41,453 bases of DNA from Clostridia bacterium (GCA_009930155.1 RZYX01000008.1:1-41453); one strand, 5' to 3'. Positions 8,470 to 16,937 are shown, counted from the first letter of the stretch. The notes: generated from the letters alone by a model not told the origin. A program made the numbers and translations.

Positions 8470-9426
8470 TTATATTGCTTTTTGAACCAAGTTTATTTTA
8501 TTTTCACTACTCATTGCAACTGTTTCTTTAATAAACTCTGAAGATGCTTTCATGCACTTTTTAGCTTCTACTGTAAATGCAAGAAGTACAAAATCATGGA
8601 AACTGTTTGGGAAGCTCTTTCCACGATATGTAACATAATCGACTCCATGTTTCTTAAACTGTTCTTCCAGCTTCTTTTCCTCGCCTCTTGTCATAATATC
8701 AACAGCACCAGAAGCAAGGAAAGTCCTTGGCATATCTTTATTTATGTATGGAAGAGGACTTAAATATTTAAACATAGGAGATTTTTTTACATCCTTTAAG
8801 CCAAGCAATTCTTGTACCATAGAACGAGCAAACGGAACCTTTTCCATAGGAAGTCCATTCCATATATTAAGGTCGTACATGCCACAATAAAGCATTGTAC
8901 CCTTAATCTTAATGCTTGTTGGTCTAACTCCAAGTGCCTCACCATATTCAGGATTACACTGGCAAGCAGAAACAACAGCCGACATATGAGCACCTGCTGA
9001 ATCTCCTGACACAAAGACATTGTCAAGGTCGAGATTGTATTTATCTGCGTTCTCTTCAAGCCATTTAAAAGCTTCAAAATGAGTTTGAATTTGATATGGG
9101 AACCTATATTTAGGTGGCAATCCATAGTTAATATTCATAACGAACACGCCATCGTCTGCAATTTGAAGGCAAAAACCTTTACTGTTCTTTTTATCTCCTA
9201 TTATCCATCCGCCACCGTGAATATTTACAAGGACTGGATATTTTTTGTATGTTTTGTTTTCTTTAGAATAATGAAGATCGCACTTCAAAAGATTAGGATT
9301 GCTATCGCTAAAGCAAACATCATACTCTACAGTTACACTAGGATAGTTAAGTTCGTTACACCATTTATACTTTGCAAAATTGTCAAAATTAAAAACGCCG
9401 CCCAAAAGTTTTGATTCTAAAGACAT
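8470..9426 (-). CDS. Alpha/beta-hydrolase esterase/lipase (HSL-like family)
   Basis: A 318-residue serine hydrolase. The oxyanion-hole motif HGGGW is at 70-74, the nucleophile elbow GDSAG at 141-145 with Ser143, and the likely acid and base are Asp243 (SGAVDIM) and His277 (NSFHDF), so the triad is complete. HGGG plus GDSAG is the hormone-sensitive-lipase type pattern. There is no signal peptide, so it is probably cytoplasmic. The frame extends upstream to 9549, but the ATG at 9426 has a GGAGG 8 nt before it and lies downstream of a good promoter. It is monocistronic, with its own terminator. The substrate cannot be told from sequence. Confidence 0.88.
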   Translation of the reverse strand: MSLESKLLGGVFNFDNFAKYKWCNELNYPSVTVEYDVCFSDSNPNLLKCDLHYSKENKTYKKYPVLVNIHGGGWIIGDKKNSKGFCLQIADDGVFVMNINYGLPPKYRFPYQIQTHFEAFKWLEENADKYNLDLDNVFVSGDSAGAHMSAVVSACQCNPEYGEALGVRPTSIKIKGTMLYCGMYDLNIWNGLPMEKVPFARSMVQELLGLKDVKKSPMFKYLSPLPYINKDMPRTFLASGAVDIMTRGEEKKLEEQFKKHGVDYVTYRGKSFPNSFHDFVLLAFTVEAKKCMKASSEFIKETVAMSSENKINLVQKAI

Positions 9427-9463
9427 GTACATTACCTCCAAAAAAATTTTTTCATCCATTAAT

Positions 9464-9492
9464 ATTTTAGTTTTATTTTTTATAAAAGTCAA
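9464..9492 (-). promoter_or_regulatory. Predicted promoter of the esterase gene
   Basis: Minus strand TTGACT (9492-9487), 17-nt spacer, TAAAAT (9469-9464). It would give a leader of about 30 nt to the ATG at 9426, and it rules out the longer reading frame that begins upstream of it. Confidence 0.65.
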
Positions 9493-9510
9493 TAGCTTTT
9501 GATTAAAATT

Positions 9511-9549
9511 GCAATAAAAGTGCAAATATTTTTCGCAATATCCGTGCAA
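9511..9549. repeat. Four phased GCAA repeats upstream of the esterase promoter
   Basis: GCAA occurs at 9511, 9522, 9535 and 9546, spaced 11, 13 and 11 bp, i.e. about one helical turn each. The outer copies are also part of an inverted repeat AAAATTGC/GCAATTTT. The array sits about 20-60 bp upstream of the -35 box, a typical activator position. No matching regulator gene is adjacent. Confidence 0.35.
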
Positions 9550-9820
9550 TTTTTACAACCTTAATGTTATTTTTATTTTTATTCATTTTTTTAAAATTGA
9601 TTTTGATTAAAAATCTTATATAGAATTAAAATTGAAAATTCAATAAAATAATTGTATATATTCCACATAAAAACACAATTAAAGTTGTTCGCACAACATA
9701 TATTTTAGTATTATTATCTAAAAATAAATTAATCGTTTTAGCATTAATGATCAAAAATCTATTCTTTTTTATACTAATATCCGTATATTTTCATAAACTT
9801 TTTTTTAGATTCTTTTTTTG
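9550..9820. other. Very AT-rich divergent intergenic region without a gene
   Basis: No reading frame with a ribosome binding site on either strand. It contains long A/T runs and a few short symmetric words (TTGAAAATTCAA; a GTTGT-tcgc-ACAAC mini-hairpin at 9684-9697). It probably serves only as upstream DNA for the two divergent promoters. Confidence 0.6.
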
Positions 9821-9849
9821 TTGATTTGATATGTTGCAAGTGATAAAAT
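9821..9849 (+). promoter_or_regulatory. Predicted promoter of the GlpA-like operon
   Basis: TTGATT (9821-9826), 17-nt spacer, TAAAAT (9844-9849), with TGA immediately before the -10 (extended -10). Transcription would start near 9856, about 43 nt before the first ATG. Confidence 0.68.
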
Positions 9850-9898
9850 AGTATCGAAACAAAACTTTGAAAATCTAAGTGTTAAGGGGATTTTTTTT

Positions 9899-11341
9899 AT
9901 GTTTTATGACGTTGCAATTATTGGCGCCGGGGTTATCGGTTCTCTAACTGCAAGAAAACTTTCGCAATACAATCTTAAAATTGCATTGTTAGAAAAGTGT
10001 AACGATGTAGCATGTGCAACATCAAAGGCAAACAGTGGCATAGTTCACTCAGGATTTGATGCAAGGCCTGGTACTATCAAGGCTAAGCTTAATGTTGATG
10101 GTGCAAAAATGATGCCTGAAGTCTGCAAATCACTTCATGTTCCTTATAAAGGAATTGGTTCTTTGGTTGTTGCTTTCTCTGAAAAAGAGATGAATACTCT
10201 TAAAGAACTTTACCAAAGAGGAATTACAAATGGTCTTGATGCTGACTCTATGGAGATTCTTAATAAGGATGCTCTTTTAAAAATGGAGCCAAACATCAGC
10301 CCTAACGCTGTTGGTGCTCTGCTTGCAACAACCGCAGGCATTGTTTGCCCTTATGAGCTTACAATTGCAGCGGCAGAATGTGCAGCCATAAATGGTGTTG
10401 AATTTTTACGTAACTGTGGTGTAAACGCAATCAAATTTGAGAATGATACTTTCATACTCAGCACTGAGCAGGGTGAAATTTCAGCAAAATACATAATAAA
10501 CGCTGCAGGCATTCACGCTGATAACATTGCAAGAATGATTGGTGATGACTCAGTTAACATCAAGGTTCGCCTTGGCGAATATGCACTTTTAGACAAAAGT
10601 GTTGGTGGCGTTGTTAACCATGTTATCTTTCAATGTCCAACAGAACTCGGCAAAGGAGTTTTGGTTTCTCCAACTATTGATGGCAATATAATTGTTGGTC
10701 CAACAACTGTTGAGATTGAAAGCAAAGACAATTCTGCAATTGGACAGGAAGCCCTTAAAAATGTATTTAAGTCTGCATCCTTGTCTGTTCCTTCAATTGG
10801 TATGCGTAATACCATAACATCATTTGGTGGACTTCGTGCCCACGATATCACAAGCGACTTTATAATAGGTTCTTCAAAGATAAACAATAATTTTATAAAT
10901 GTTGCAGGAATTGAATCTCCTGGTCTTGCCTCCTCACCTGCTATTGCGGATTATGTTGGGGAAATTTTTGAGTCGATCTATAATGGCACTCTTGAAAAAA
11001 AGACAGACTATAATCCATCTCGCAAGGAACCAGTTAAGTTCCGTGAAATGACAAATGAACAACGCCGTGAGCTTATTGCAAAAAATAGTGCTTATGGACG
11101 AATTATATGCCGTTGTGAAACAGTTACAGAGGGCGAAATAATCGATGCTATCAACTCACCTATTGGTGCAAGAGATGTTGATGGCGTTAAGCGTCGTACA
11201 AGAGCCGGCATGGGTCGTTGTCAAAGCGGTTTCTGCGGTTCTAAGGTCATGGAGATACTTTCAAGGGAGCTTAATGTTCCTATTAACGAAATAACAAAGT
11301 TCGGCGGTAAATCTGATATTTTGTATGAAAGGACGAAATAA
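9899..11341 (+). CDS. FAD-dependent oxidoreductase with C-terminal BFD-like [2Fe-2S] domain (GlpA-like)
   Basis: A 480-residue flavoprotein. A dinucleotide-binding GAGVIG is at 9-14, followed by a DAO/glycerol-3-phosphate-dehydrogenase fold (ATSKANSGIVHSGFDARPGT at about 41-60). The C-terminus carries the BFD-like cysteine pattern Cys404, Cys406, Cys441, Cys446 (CRC ... CQSGFC). This architecture matches the anaerobic GlpA-type subunit of Firmicutes. The gene begins an operon with a second flavoprotein and a DUF1667 protein, a recurring trio usually annotated as glycerol-3-phosphate dehydrogenase. No glpK or glpF is nearby, so a different 2-hydroxyacid or polyol-phosphate substrate remains possible. 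AAGGGG lies upstream of the ATG. Confidence 0.85.
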   Translation: MFYDVAIIGAGVIGSLTARKLSQYNLKIALLEKCNDVACATSKANSGIVHSGFDARPGTIKAKLNVDGAKMMPEVCKSLHVPYKGIGSLVVAFSEKEMNTLKELYQRGITNGLDADSMEILNKDALLKMEPNISPNAVGALLATTAGIVCPYELTIAAAECAAINGVEFLRNCGVNAIKFENDTFILSTEQGEISAKYIINAAGIHADNIARMIGDDSVNIKVRLGEYALLDKSVGGVVNHVIFQCPTELGKGVLVSPTIDGNIIVGPTTVEIESKDNSAIGQEALKNVFKSASLSVPSIGMRNTITSFGGLRAHDITSDFIIGSSKINNNFINVAGIESPGLASSPAIADYVGEIFESIYNGTLEKKTDYNPSRKEPVKFREMTNEQRRELIAKNSAYGRIICRCETVTEGEIIDAINSPIGARDVDGVKRRTRAGMGRCQSGFCGSKVMEILSRELNVPINEITKFGGKSDILYERTK

Positions 11342-11342
11342 A

Positions 11343-12611
11343 GTGAACTCAACTCTTAAGTATGATTTAGTCGTTATTGGCGGAGGTCCTGCAGGAATTG
11401 CTGCAGCACTAGAAGCAAAGAAAAACGGCGTAGAAAAAATTGTTATCCTTGAACGCGCAGAAACTCTCGGCGGTATTCTTGAACAATGTATTCACACAGG
11501 TTTTGGGCTTCACTATTTTGGAGAAGAACTTTCAGGTCCTGAATATGCTCACAGATTTATTGAGCTTGTTGAACCAACTGACATAGAAGTAAAAACCGAC
11601 ACAATGGTTATTTCTATATCTAAAGATAGAATTGTTACAGCTGTTAACAAAAACGATGGCTTTCTTCAGATAGAGGCTACTGCAATTATTCTTGCTATGG
11701 GTTGCCGTGAGCGTCCTCGTGGTGCTCTTGACATTTCTGGTTCTCGTGCTTCTGGAGTTATGACTGCTGGTGCAGCACAGAAATTTGTCAACATTGACGG
11801 TTATATGCCCGGCAAAAAAATTGTAATTCTCGGTAGCGGCGATATCGGACTTATCATGGCTCGCCGTATGACACTTGAAGGTGCAGAAGTAAAAATGGTT
11901 TGCGAGCTTATGCCTTACTCTGGCGGACTTACAAGAAACATTGTTCAATGCCTTGATGATTTTAATATTCCCCTTAAGCTTAGCTGTACTGTTATTGAAA
12001 TTCATGGCAAAGAGCGTGTTGAGGGAATTACTATTGCACAGGTTGATAAAAACCGTAATGTAATTGAAGGCACACAGGAGTATGTTGAGTGTGATACTCT
12101 CCTCCTCTCTGTTGGACTTATTCCTGAAAACGAGCTTTCAAAAGAAATTGGTATTGATATGGACGGAATTACAAGTGGCCCTGTTGTTAATGAAATGCGT
12201 GAAACAAGCCTTCCTGGAATTTTTGCTTGTGGTAATGTTTTGCAAGTTCATGACCTTGTTGACTATGTTACAAAAGAAAGTCAAATTGCTGGACTCGGTG
12301 CTGCCAAGTTCATTGCAAACGGTGGAGATACAGATGCAAAATACGCCTTTACCAAGGGTATTAATGGTGTCCGTTACATAGTTCCTCAAAGAGTAAATAT
12401 TAATTCAACAGAAGAAATAAAGCTTTACTTCCGTGTGGGCGATGTTTATAAAAATTCAAAAGTTGTTGTGTCTGTTGGCGACGAAGTTTTATACGAAAAA
12501 CGCAAACAGAAATTAGCACCTGGTGAAATGGAAAATGTTACTCTAACAACAAAAATGCTTGAAAAAATTAAAGAAAACGATGAAATCATCGTTGCTATAA
12601 AGGAGCAATAA
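11343..12611 (+). CDS. NAD(P)/FAD-dependent pyridine nucleotide-disulfide-type oxidoreductase (GlpB-like partner)
   Basis: About 422 residues. An N-terminal FAD-binding GGGPAG and a second nucleotide-binding GSGDIG define the two-dinucleotide-domain fold, and a GIFACGNV FAD motif is near residue 300. It presumably passes electrons between the GlpA-like subunit and NAD(P)H or another carrier. An ATG at 11325 overlaps the previous gene but has no ribosome binding site. The GTG at 11343 has AAAGGA 9 nt upstream and begins 1 nt after the previous stop, so it is preferred. The last ~75 residues form an unusual beta-rich tail after the reductase fold. Confidence 0.82.
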   Translation: MNSTLKYDLVVIGGGPAGIAAALEAKKNGVEKIVILERAETLGGILEQCIHTGFGLHYFGEELSGPEYAHRFIELVEPTDIEVKTDTMVISISKDRIVTAVNKNDGFLQIEATAIILAMGCRERPRGALDISGSRASGVMTAGAAQKFVNIDGYMPGKKIVILGSGDIGLIMARRMTLEGAEVKMVCELMPYSGGLTRNIVQCLDDFNIPLKLSCTVIEIHGKERVEGITIAQVDKNRNVIEGTQEYVECDTLLLSVGLIPENELSKEIGIDMDGITSGPVVNEMRETSLPGIFACGNVLQVHDLVDYVTKESQIAGLGAAKFIANGGDTDAKYAFTKGINGVRYIVPQRVNINSTEEIKLYFRVGDVYKNSKVVVSVGDEVLYEKRKQKLAPGEMENVTLTTKMLEKIKENDEIIVAIKEQ

Positions 12612-12613
12612 TT

Positions 12614-12973
12614 ATGATTAAGGATTTGATTTGTGTTGCCTGCCCTCTTGGCTGTCCTATTCAGGTTACACTTGATGAAAACGGTGCTGTTACTGATGTT
12701 ACAGGAAATACTTGTAAGCGTGGATTTGAATACGCTAACACAGAATGCACAAATCCTACAAGATCTCTTACCACAACCGTTAATGTAAATGGTGGAAAGC
12801 TCCCTGTTGTCCCTGTTAAATCATCTTCCGCCCTACCTAAAGGAGTTTTGTTTGAATGCATGAAAGTAATAAACTCTACTTGCATGCAAGCTCCTGTAAA
12901 AATTGGCGATGTTGTTGTTAAGAACATTCTTAATACAGGAATTGACATTGTTGCAACTAATGAAGTTAAATAA
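12614..12973 (+). CDS. DUF1667 family cysteine-rich protein
   Basis: A 119-residue protein with Cys at 7, 10, 14, 34 and 45 (CVACPLGC ... CKRG ... TEC), a pattern suited to an iron-sulfur cluster or zinc. DUF1667 proteins are typically the third member of the GlpA-like/flavoprotein operon, and the 2-nt gap here with AAGGAG upstream agrees. It may be a small electron-transfer or docking subunit; that role is inferred from context only. Confidence 0.85.
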   Translation: MIKDLICVACPLGCPIQVTLDENGAVTDVTGNTCKRGFEYANTECTNPTRSLTTTVNVNGGKLPVVPVKSSSALPKGVLFECMKVINSTCMQAPVKIGDVVVKNILNTGIDIVATNEVK

Positions 12974-12982
12974 TAAAATTTT

Positions 12983-13025
12983 AAAAGCACAAAAAGGCTA
13001 CGATAAGTAGCCTTTTTGTGCTTTT
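12983..13025. terminator. Bidirectional terminator, perfect 19-bp stem
   Basis: A 19-bp perfect inverted repeat (AAAAGCACAAAAAGGCTAC and its complement) around the loop GATAA. A and T runs flank both sides, so it can end the plus-strand trio and, in reverse, the antiporter gene. The remaining bases to 13187 show nothing else beyond a weak CTTTAAA/TTTAAAG hairpin. Confidence 0.9.
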
Positions 13026-13187
13026 ATAAAGAAAACTACCAGTATTACTAATAGCTAAAAAAAAGTTTTATCTATATGTTTTTTAATGCTTTCGGCTAAT
13101 TACCAGTTCCTTTAAAATCAAAACAACTTTAAAGCATCGCAAGTAACACATCTTAAAAAATCACTGGCTAACCTAATGAGTTACTAA

Positions 13188-14369
13188 TTATGGCGTATAT
13201 TTTAAAAGCTTTTTATATGAAAAATCAACCATAACAGCTCCCACTGGTGCTGTTATTAATATTGCAAGTACTGCAACTGTTAAAACAATCTTACCGCATG
13301 GCAACCCTAGCGATAATGGAATTGAACCAATCGCTGCCTGAACCGTTGCTTTTGGCATGTATGCTATCATACAAAACAGCCTCTCCTTTTTAGAAAGATT
13401 TGTTTTAAGCATACATATATAAACACCAACCATTCGTATACTAAGTACCAATAGAAGTGTTAAAATTGCCATCCAGCCAGCAGAAACTACATATTTTATG
13501 TCTACAGTAGCTCCAACTAAAACAAAAAGCAATACCTCTGCACAAACCCAAAGTTTTGAAAATTTACTTGACAGCCGTTTTGCAACCTCGTAATTATTCT
13601 TTTGTAATGAAGCTCCCATACTCATTACAGCAAGCAAACCTGAAAAAGCTACTATTCCATCAAGTGCTTTTTCAAGTGTTACTAATAAGAATGCTCCACT
13701 AATTAAAACAATTACTTTTTCACTATCCCTAATATGATATCTTTTAAATATAAAATTAAGTATAATTCCGCACACTATTCCCGTTACAAGACCCAAAATA
13801 ATCGCTACTGGAATTTTTATAATGCTTGATGCTGAAAATTCTCCACCCTTTGCAAGCCCAATAAACGATGTAAAAAGTACAATTACAAAAACATCATCGA
13901 CAGATGCCCCAGCCATTATCATTTGTGGAATACTTTTATCTGTTCCGTATCTGCTTTCCATCAGCTTTAACATTTTTGGCACAATAACGGCTGGAGAAAC
14001 TGCCGCCACTACTGTTCCCATAATCGCAGCCTCAAGCATTGAAACACCTAACAATTTGGGAGCTATAAAAATCATTCCTGCTATTTCAAAGCAAGCTGGC
14101 AAAAAGCATAACAAAAGTGCAGGTCTTCCAACTTTTACTAAATCTTTTATATCCAATGCCAAACCTGCTCTTGTTAAAATTATAATCAAAGCTATTTTTC
14201 TTAAGTCCGTTGATATCATTAAAATTGTAGGGTCTATCAAATTTAAAACATATGGCCCTAATACAATTCCTGTAATCAACATACCCAGCAAACTTGGAAG
14301 TTTAAACTTTTGAAAAATGCTACCTAAAACTAATCCACAAAGAAAAACGAGCGACAAACTAAAAAGCAT
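13188..14369 (-). CDS. Cation/proton antiporter (CPA/KefB-like family), fluoride-riboswitch controlled
   Basis: A 393-residue integral membrane protein with about 11-12 hydrophobic segments and no C-terminal RCK/TrkA domain. The fold signatures of Na+/H+ exchanger-type (CPA) proteins are visible: SLLGMLITGIVLGPY near 28-42, a polar ASVDDVFVIVLFTS segment near 155-168 with paired Asp residues, and VAAVSPAVIVPKM. It probably exchanges monovalent cations for protons. AAGGAG is 6 nt before the ATG. The leader contains an apparent fluoride riboswitch, so its physiological job may be fluoride or acid-stress relief; that part is inference from the RNA. Confidence 0.88.
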   Translation of the reverse strand: MLFSLSLVFLCGLVLGSIFQKFKLPSLLGMLITGIVLGPYVLNLIDPTILMISTDLRKIALIIILTRAGLALDIKDLVKVGRPALLLCFLPACFEIAGMIFIAPKLLGVSMLEAAIMGTVVAAVSPAVIVPKMLKLMESRYGTDKSIPQMIMAGASVDDVFVIVLFTSFIGLAKGGEFSASSIIKIPVAIILGLVTGIVCGIILNFIFKRYHIRDSEKVIVLISGAFLLVTLEKALDGIVAFSGLLAVMSMGASLQKNNYEVAKRLSSKFSKLWVCAEVLLFVLVGATVDIKYVVSAGWMAILTLLLVLSIRMVGVYICMLKTNLSKKERLFCMIAYMPKATVQAAIGSIPLSLGLPCGKIVLTVAVLAILITAPVGAVMVDFSYKKLLKYTP

Positions 14370-14393
14370 AACGGTCTCCTTTTATTTTAATAC

Positions 14394-14442
14394 AAAAAAA
14401 AAGCTGACAACCTGCGACAAGAAATTGCAGAATTCATCAGCT
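14394..14442 (-). terminator. Riboswitch expression-platform terminator
   Basis: On the minus strand AGCTGA pairs with TCAGCT and CTGC with GCAG, and the stem is followed by nine T residues (14402-14394). The 5' arm (14442-14437) uses the same AGCTGA bases that belong to the last helix and pseudoknot of the aptamer, so the two structures are mutually exclusive: a classic ligand-on attenuator. Confidence 0.8.
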
Positions 14443-14485
14443 TAAAAAGCGGTTTTGGAATCATCCACGGGAGAACTTCATTCCC
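14427..14485 (-). promoter_or_regulatory. Fluoride riboswitch aptamer (crcB motif)
   Basis: On the minus strand from 14485: GGGA-AUGAAGUUC-UCCC forms the first hairpin with its 9-nt loop. Next come AACCGC and GCUU-UUU-AAGC, then UGAUGAAUUCUGC. The AUG-n-UUC loop, AACCGC and GCUGAUG...CU blocks match the published crcB-motif consensus in order and spacing. Loop bases AGUUC can pair with the 3' GAAUU to make the pseudoknot. An extra hairpin TGGA-ATCA-TCCA (14456-14467 on the plus strand) sits between the first and second helices. Identification is by eye, without a covariance search. Confidence 0.82.
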
Positions 14486-14497
14486 AATTTATTAATA

Positions 14498-14526
14498 ATT
14501 TTAACATAATATTTATTTTTGCACAA
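14498..14526 (-). promoter_or_regulatory. Predicted promoter of the riboswitch-antiporter transcript
   Basis: Minus strand TTGTGC (14526-14521), 17-nt spacer, TAAAAT (14503-14498), preceded by TGT (extended -10). The predicted start near 14491 lies just upstream of the aptamer, exactly where it should be for a riboswitch leader. Confidence 0.7.
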
Positions 14527-14638
14527 GTGCTTTATTTTATAAAAAGTATATATGAAGCAATAATTACAGCCAAAAATAATATTGTTATACTTATGTCAAA
14601 AATAGCTGTTGCTAAACAAATTGATTTTTCTTAAATTT

Positions 14639-15403
14639 TTATTTGGTTAACGACTGTTTTTTCAAGATTCGAATATGTTCTTTTGTATGCTCGTCCACTC
14701 TTTTTGACTCTATAATTTTTTGAAAAGCCATTTTTAGTGCTTCATCATCAAAACTTTGTGAGCAAATTATTTTCATCGTTTTTTCACGATATTTTACAAA
14801 ACAAACAGAAATTGCCCAAGCCACAGCCATTTTAACATAGTACCCGTCATGCTTTATATCAGACAAAACATTCAAAACCATATCTATGTAATCATCAATT
14901 ATAAAATAATCCATAAGCATAACAACGGCAAAGCGTAATTCAAATTCTTTGTCTGAGTTAATATATATTTTTAAAAACTCCAGCACCTCTTGCCTGTCCT
15001 TTTTTACAAACTTAAAACCAGAACAGGTACAATCACAAATAGACCAATTATCAATCTTTGGTACGAATTTTTCAATATATTTAAGCCGTTCATCACAACC
15101 CATTTTTGCATAGCCTAAAACAAAACCATGAAGCATAACAGTTTCAAAGTATTCATCTCCAACCAACGACAAAAACAAACGGAAATCGCCTTTTGATATT
15201 TGTTTTGCAATATCATGTAAAATAGGAATGCGAACGCCAATCATATTATTACAGTTAGGTATAAGCCTTTGGCTAAAGTCTTTATAACTATCCTGCGACA
15301 ATTCTTTTAAATAATTATCCAACAATGAAATTGATTGCTTTGTCCATTGCGTTTCTCTAAAATCTATATTTTTCACAACCTTTATAAAACTAGATTGTTG
15401 CAT
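14639..15403 (-). CDS. DNA alkylation repair protein (AlkD-like, HEAT repeats)
   Basis: About 254 residues, mostly alpha-helical, matching the AlkC/AlkD-type HEAT-repeat glycosylase family that removes bulky N3/N7-alkylated purines. Family-like blocks are VRIPILHDIAKQI, a DNWSICDCTCSGF segment carrying the conserved Trp and Asp, and MAVAWAISVCFVKY near the C-terminus. The first ATG is at 15403; a TTG two codons upstream is less likely. The ribosome binding site is weak for either. It lies 57 nt after the patatin gene without a visible terminator, so readthrough is possible. The catalytic assignment rests on motif resemblance. Confidence 0.78.
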   Translation of the reverse strand: MQQSSFIKVVKNIDFRETQWTKQSISLLDNYLKELSQDSYKDFSQRLIPNCNNMIGVRIPILHDIAKQISKGDFRLFLSLVGDEYFETVMLHGFVLGYAKMGCDERLKYIEKFVPKIDNWSICDCTCSGFKFVKKDRQEVLEFLKIYINSDKEFELRFAVVMLMDYFIIDDYIDMVLNVLSDIKHDGYYVKMAVAWAISVCFVKYREKTMKIICSQSFDDEALKMAFQKIIESKRVDEHTKEHIRILKKQSLTK

Positions 15404-15460
15404 TACCAAAAACTTATTTTGATAAATACTTATTATAAAAATAAATCTAAATAGTGTATT

Positions 15461-16792
15461 CTACGCACTCATTACAGCCGCGCAGAAAATTGATGCACAA
15501 ATTATTTCTGGAAATGCAAATCCTAAAAGCCAAATCTTATTCTTTTGTTTTTCATCAATTTTACCTAAAAGTAAAAGCTTTGTTATTTCGACTACTATCT
15601 TTCGTTTTTCAAACATATCTAAGTTATGCCTTATCCCATCAATTCTCTCCGAATCAATAAGATTTATAAGTGAATCAATTTTACCATCTTTTGCTTTTTC
15701 TTTATTTGCAACATCAAAACCATCTAAAATTTTAAAAACAAACTCTTGTGTAGAATAAATTTCACAAGTATCTATTTTAAAAATATTTGCCGCCGCTTCT
15801 GAGCACAACATAGTATTTGAAAAATGTTCAAATGGATTTTCAACACATTTGCCAATATAGTTTATAATATTTTCACGAGCCCTACGCTCAACAAGCCCCT
15901 CAAAAGGCAAACAACAAAATATCTTTTTAAATATTTCTCGACTCTCGTTCTCGTACTGACTCATATTATGCTTTTCGCCTTTTTTAAATGAATATACATA
16001 ACCATCAAGCATATCAAATTGTTTAAGCGTATCAATATATGCCTGTTCCATATGTCTTTTTGAAATTTCCTTGTCAAACATAAGCATTCTACTAGTATTT
16101 AACTGACCATCATTATCAAGAGCTTTACTTCTTATATAACGAATAGTCGCATTATCATTAACTATAATTTGATCTGGCGCACTGCTAATATCAACGACAA
16201 CAACCTCTGTTGCACCTGCATCAAGTGCCATTTTAATTGGCATATTTTCTGTATATCCACCATCAACAAAGCTCATTTCGCCTATCTTTTTGGTTTTCAT
16301 AAAAGGAAAACAAGCTGCACTTGCCAATATATAATCTGCTATAGTGTCATTTGGCATATCTTCAACAAAAAGTTGAACTGCCTTTATTTTTGGAAACTGT
16401 GTTGTAACAAGACCAAACCGCATCTTCGAGCTGCGTATAAGTTGTTCGTCCATCATATCATAGACTAACTCCTGTAACGGTCCAATAGCTGCACCACCAT
16501 TTTTGAATATTTCTATCGCCAACATAGAAAGTTTTTCATCCATATTTGCATCTTTGGAAAGTTCATTTTCTGCAAAGCTTGTAAACACTTTTTCCATTCC
16601 CATATTTCCCCAAATATCCAATGCTTCATCATACTTTTCCATAGCTATAAGAGCACCATTAAGAGCTCCCACTGATGTCCCTATAACCATATCTGACTCA
16701 AAGCCTATTTCACGAAGTGCTTTCCAGGCGCCAATATGATAGGCTCCTTTTCCGCCTCCACCACTTAAAACTAATGCTCGTTTAACGCTCAT
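15461..16792 (-). CDS. Patatin-like phospholipase family protein
   Basis: A 443-residue protein. The N-terminal half is a patatin domain: glycine loop GGGGKGAY at 11-18, nucleophile elbow GTSVG with Ser40, and the dyad Asp177 in DGGY, so it should be an active lipid acyl hydrolase. The C-terminal ~200 residues are helical, of unknown role, and end in a hydrophobic stretch (about 425-441, LGFAFPEIICASIFCAA) that could anchor it to the membrane. The chosen ATG at 16792 has GGAGG 7 nt upstream; an ATG at 16846 lacks such a site. Confidence 0.9.
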   Translation of the reverse strand: MSVKRALVLSGGGGKGAYHIGAWKALREIGFESDMVIGTSVGALNGALIAMEKYDEALDIWGNMGMEKVFTSFAENELSKDANMDEKLSMLAIEIFKNGGAAIGPLQELVYDMMDEQLIRSSKMRFGLVTTQFPKIKAVQLFVEDMPNDTIADYILASAACFPFMKTKKIGEMSFVDGGYTENMPIKMALDAGATEVVVVDISSAPDQIIVNDNATIRYIRSKALDNDGQLNTSRMLMFDKEISKRHMEQAYIDTLKQFDMLDGYVYSFKKGEKHNMSQYENESREIFKKIFCCLPFEGLVERRARENIINYIGKCVENPFEHFSNTMLCSEAAANIFKIDTCEIYSTQEFVFKILDGFDVANKEKAKDGKIDSLINLIDSERIDGIRHNLDMFEKRKIVVEITKLLLLGKIDEKQKNKIWLLGFAFPEIICASIFCAAVMSA

Positions 16793-16854
16793 ATTTATTC
16801 CTCCACAAATAGCAGTAACAAAAATATTAGTTGTACGAACTTCCATGCTATAAT

Positions 16855-16883
16855 ATTATATATAAATATGATTGTTTTATCAA
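16855..16883 (-). promoter_or_regulatory. Predicted promoter of the patatin gene
   Basis: Minus strand TTGATA (16883-16878), 17-nt spacer, TATAAT (16860-16855). It is back-to-back with the divergent promoter at 16909 and implies a ~55-nt leader. Confidence 0.7.
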
Positions 16884-16908
16884 CTTAAATATATTTTTAG
16901 TAAAACAT

Positions 16909-16937
16909 TTGACCTAATAGTCTTATTTGAGTATAAT
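16909..16937 (+). promoter_or_regulatory. Predicted promoter of the TVP38-like gene
   Basis: TTGACC (16909-16914), exactly 17 nt, TATAAT (16932-16937). It is close to the sigma-A consensus, with the start codon about 33 nt after the -10. Confidence 0.75.

Noticed and set aside
9427..9549. N-terminal extension of the esterase
   Set aside because: The extension would cross the predicted promoter, has no ribosome binding site and no resemblance to the hydrolase family; the ATG at 9426 is well placed.
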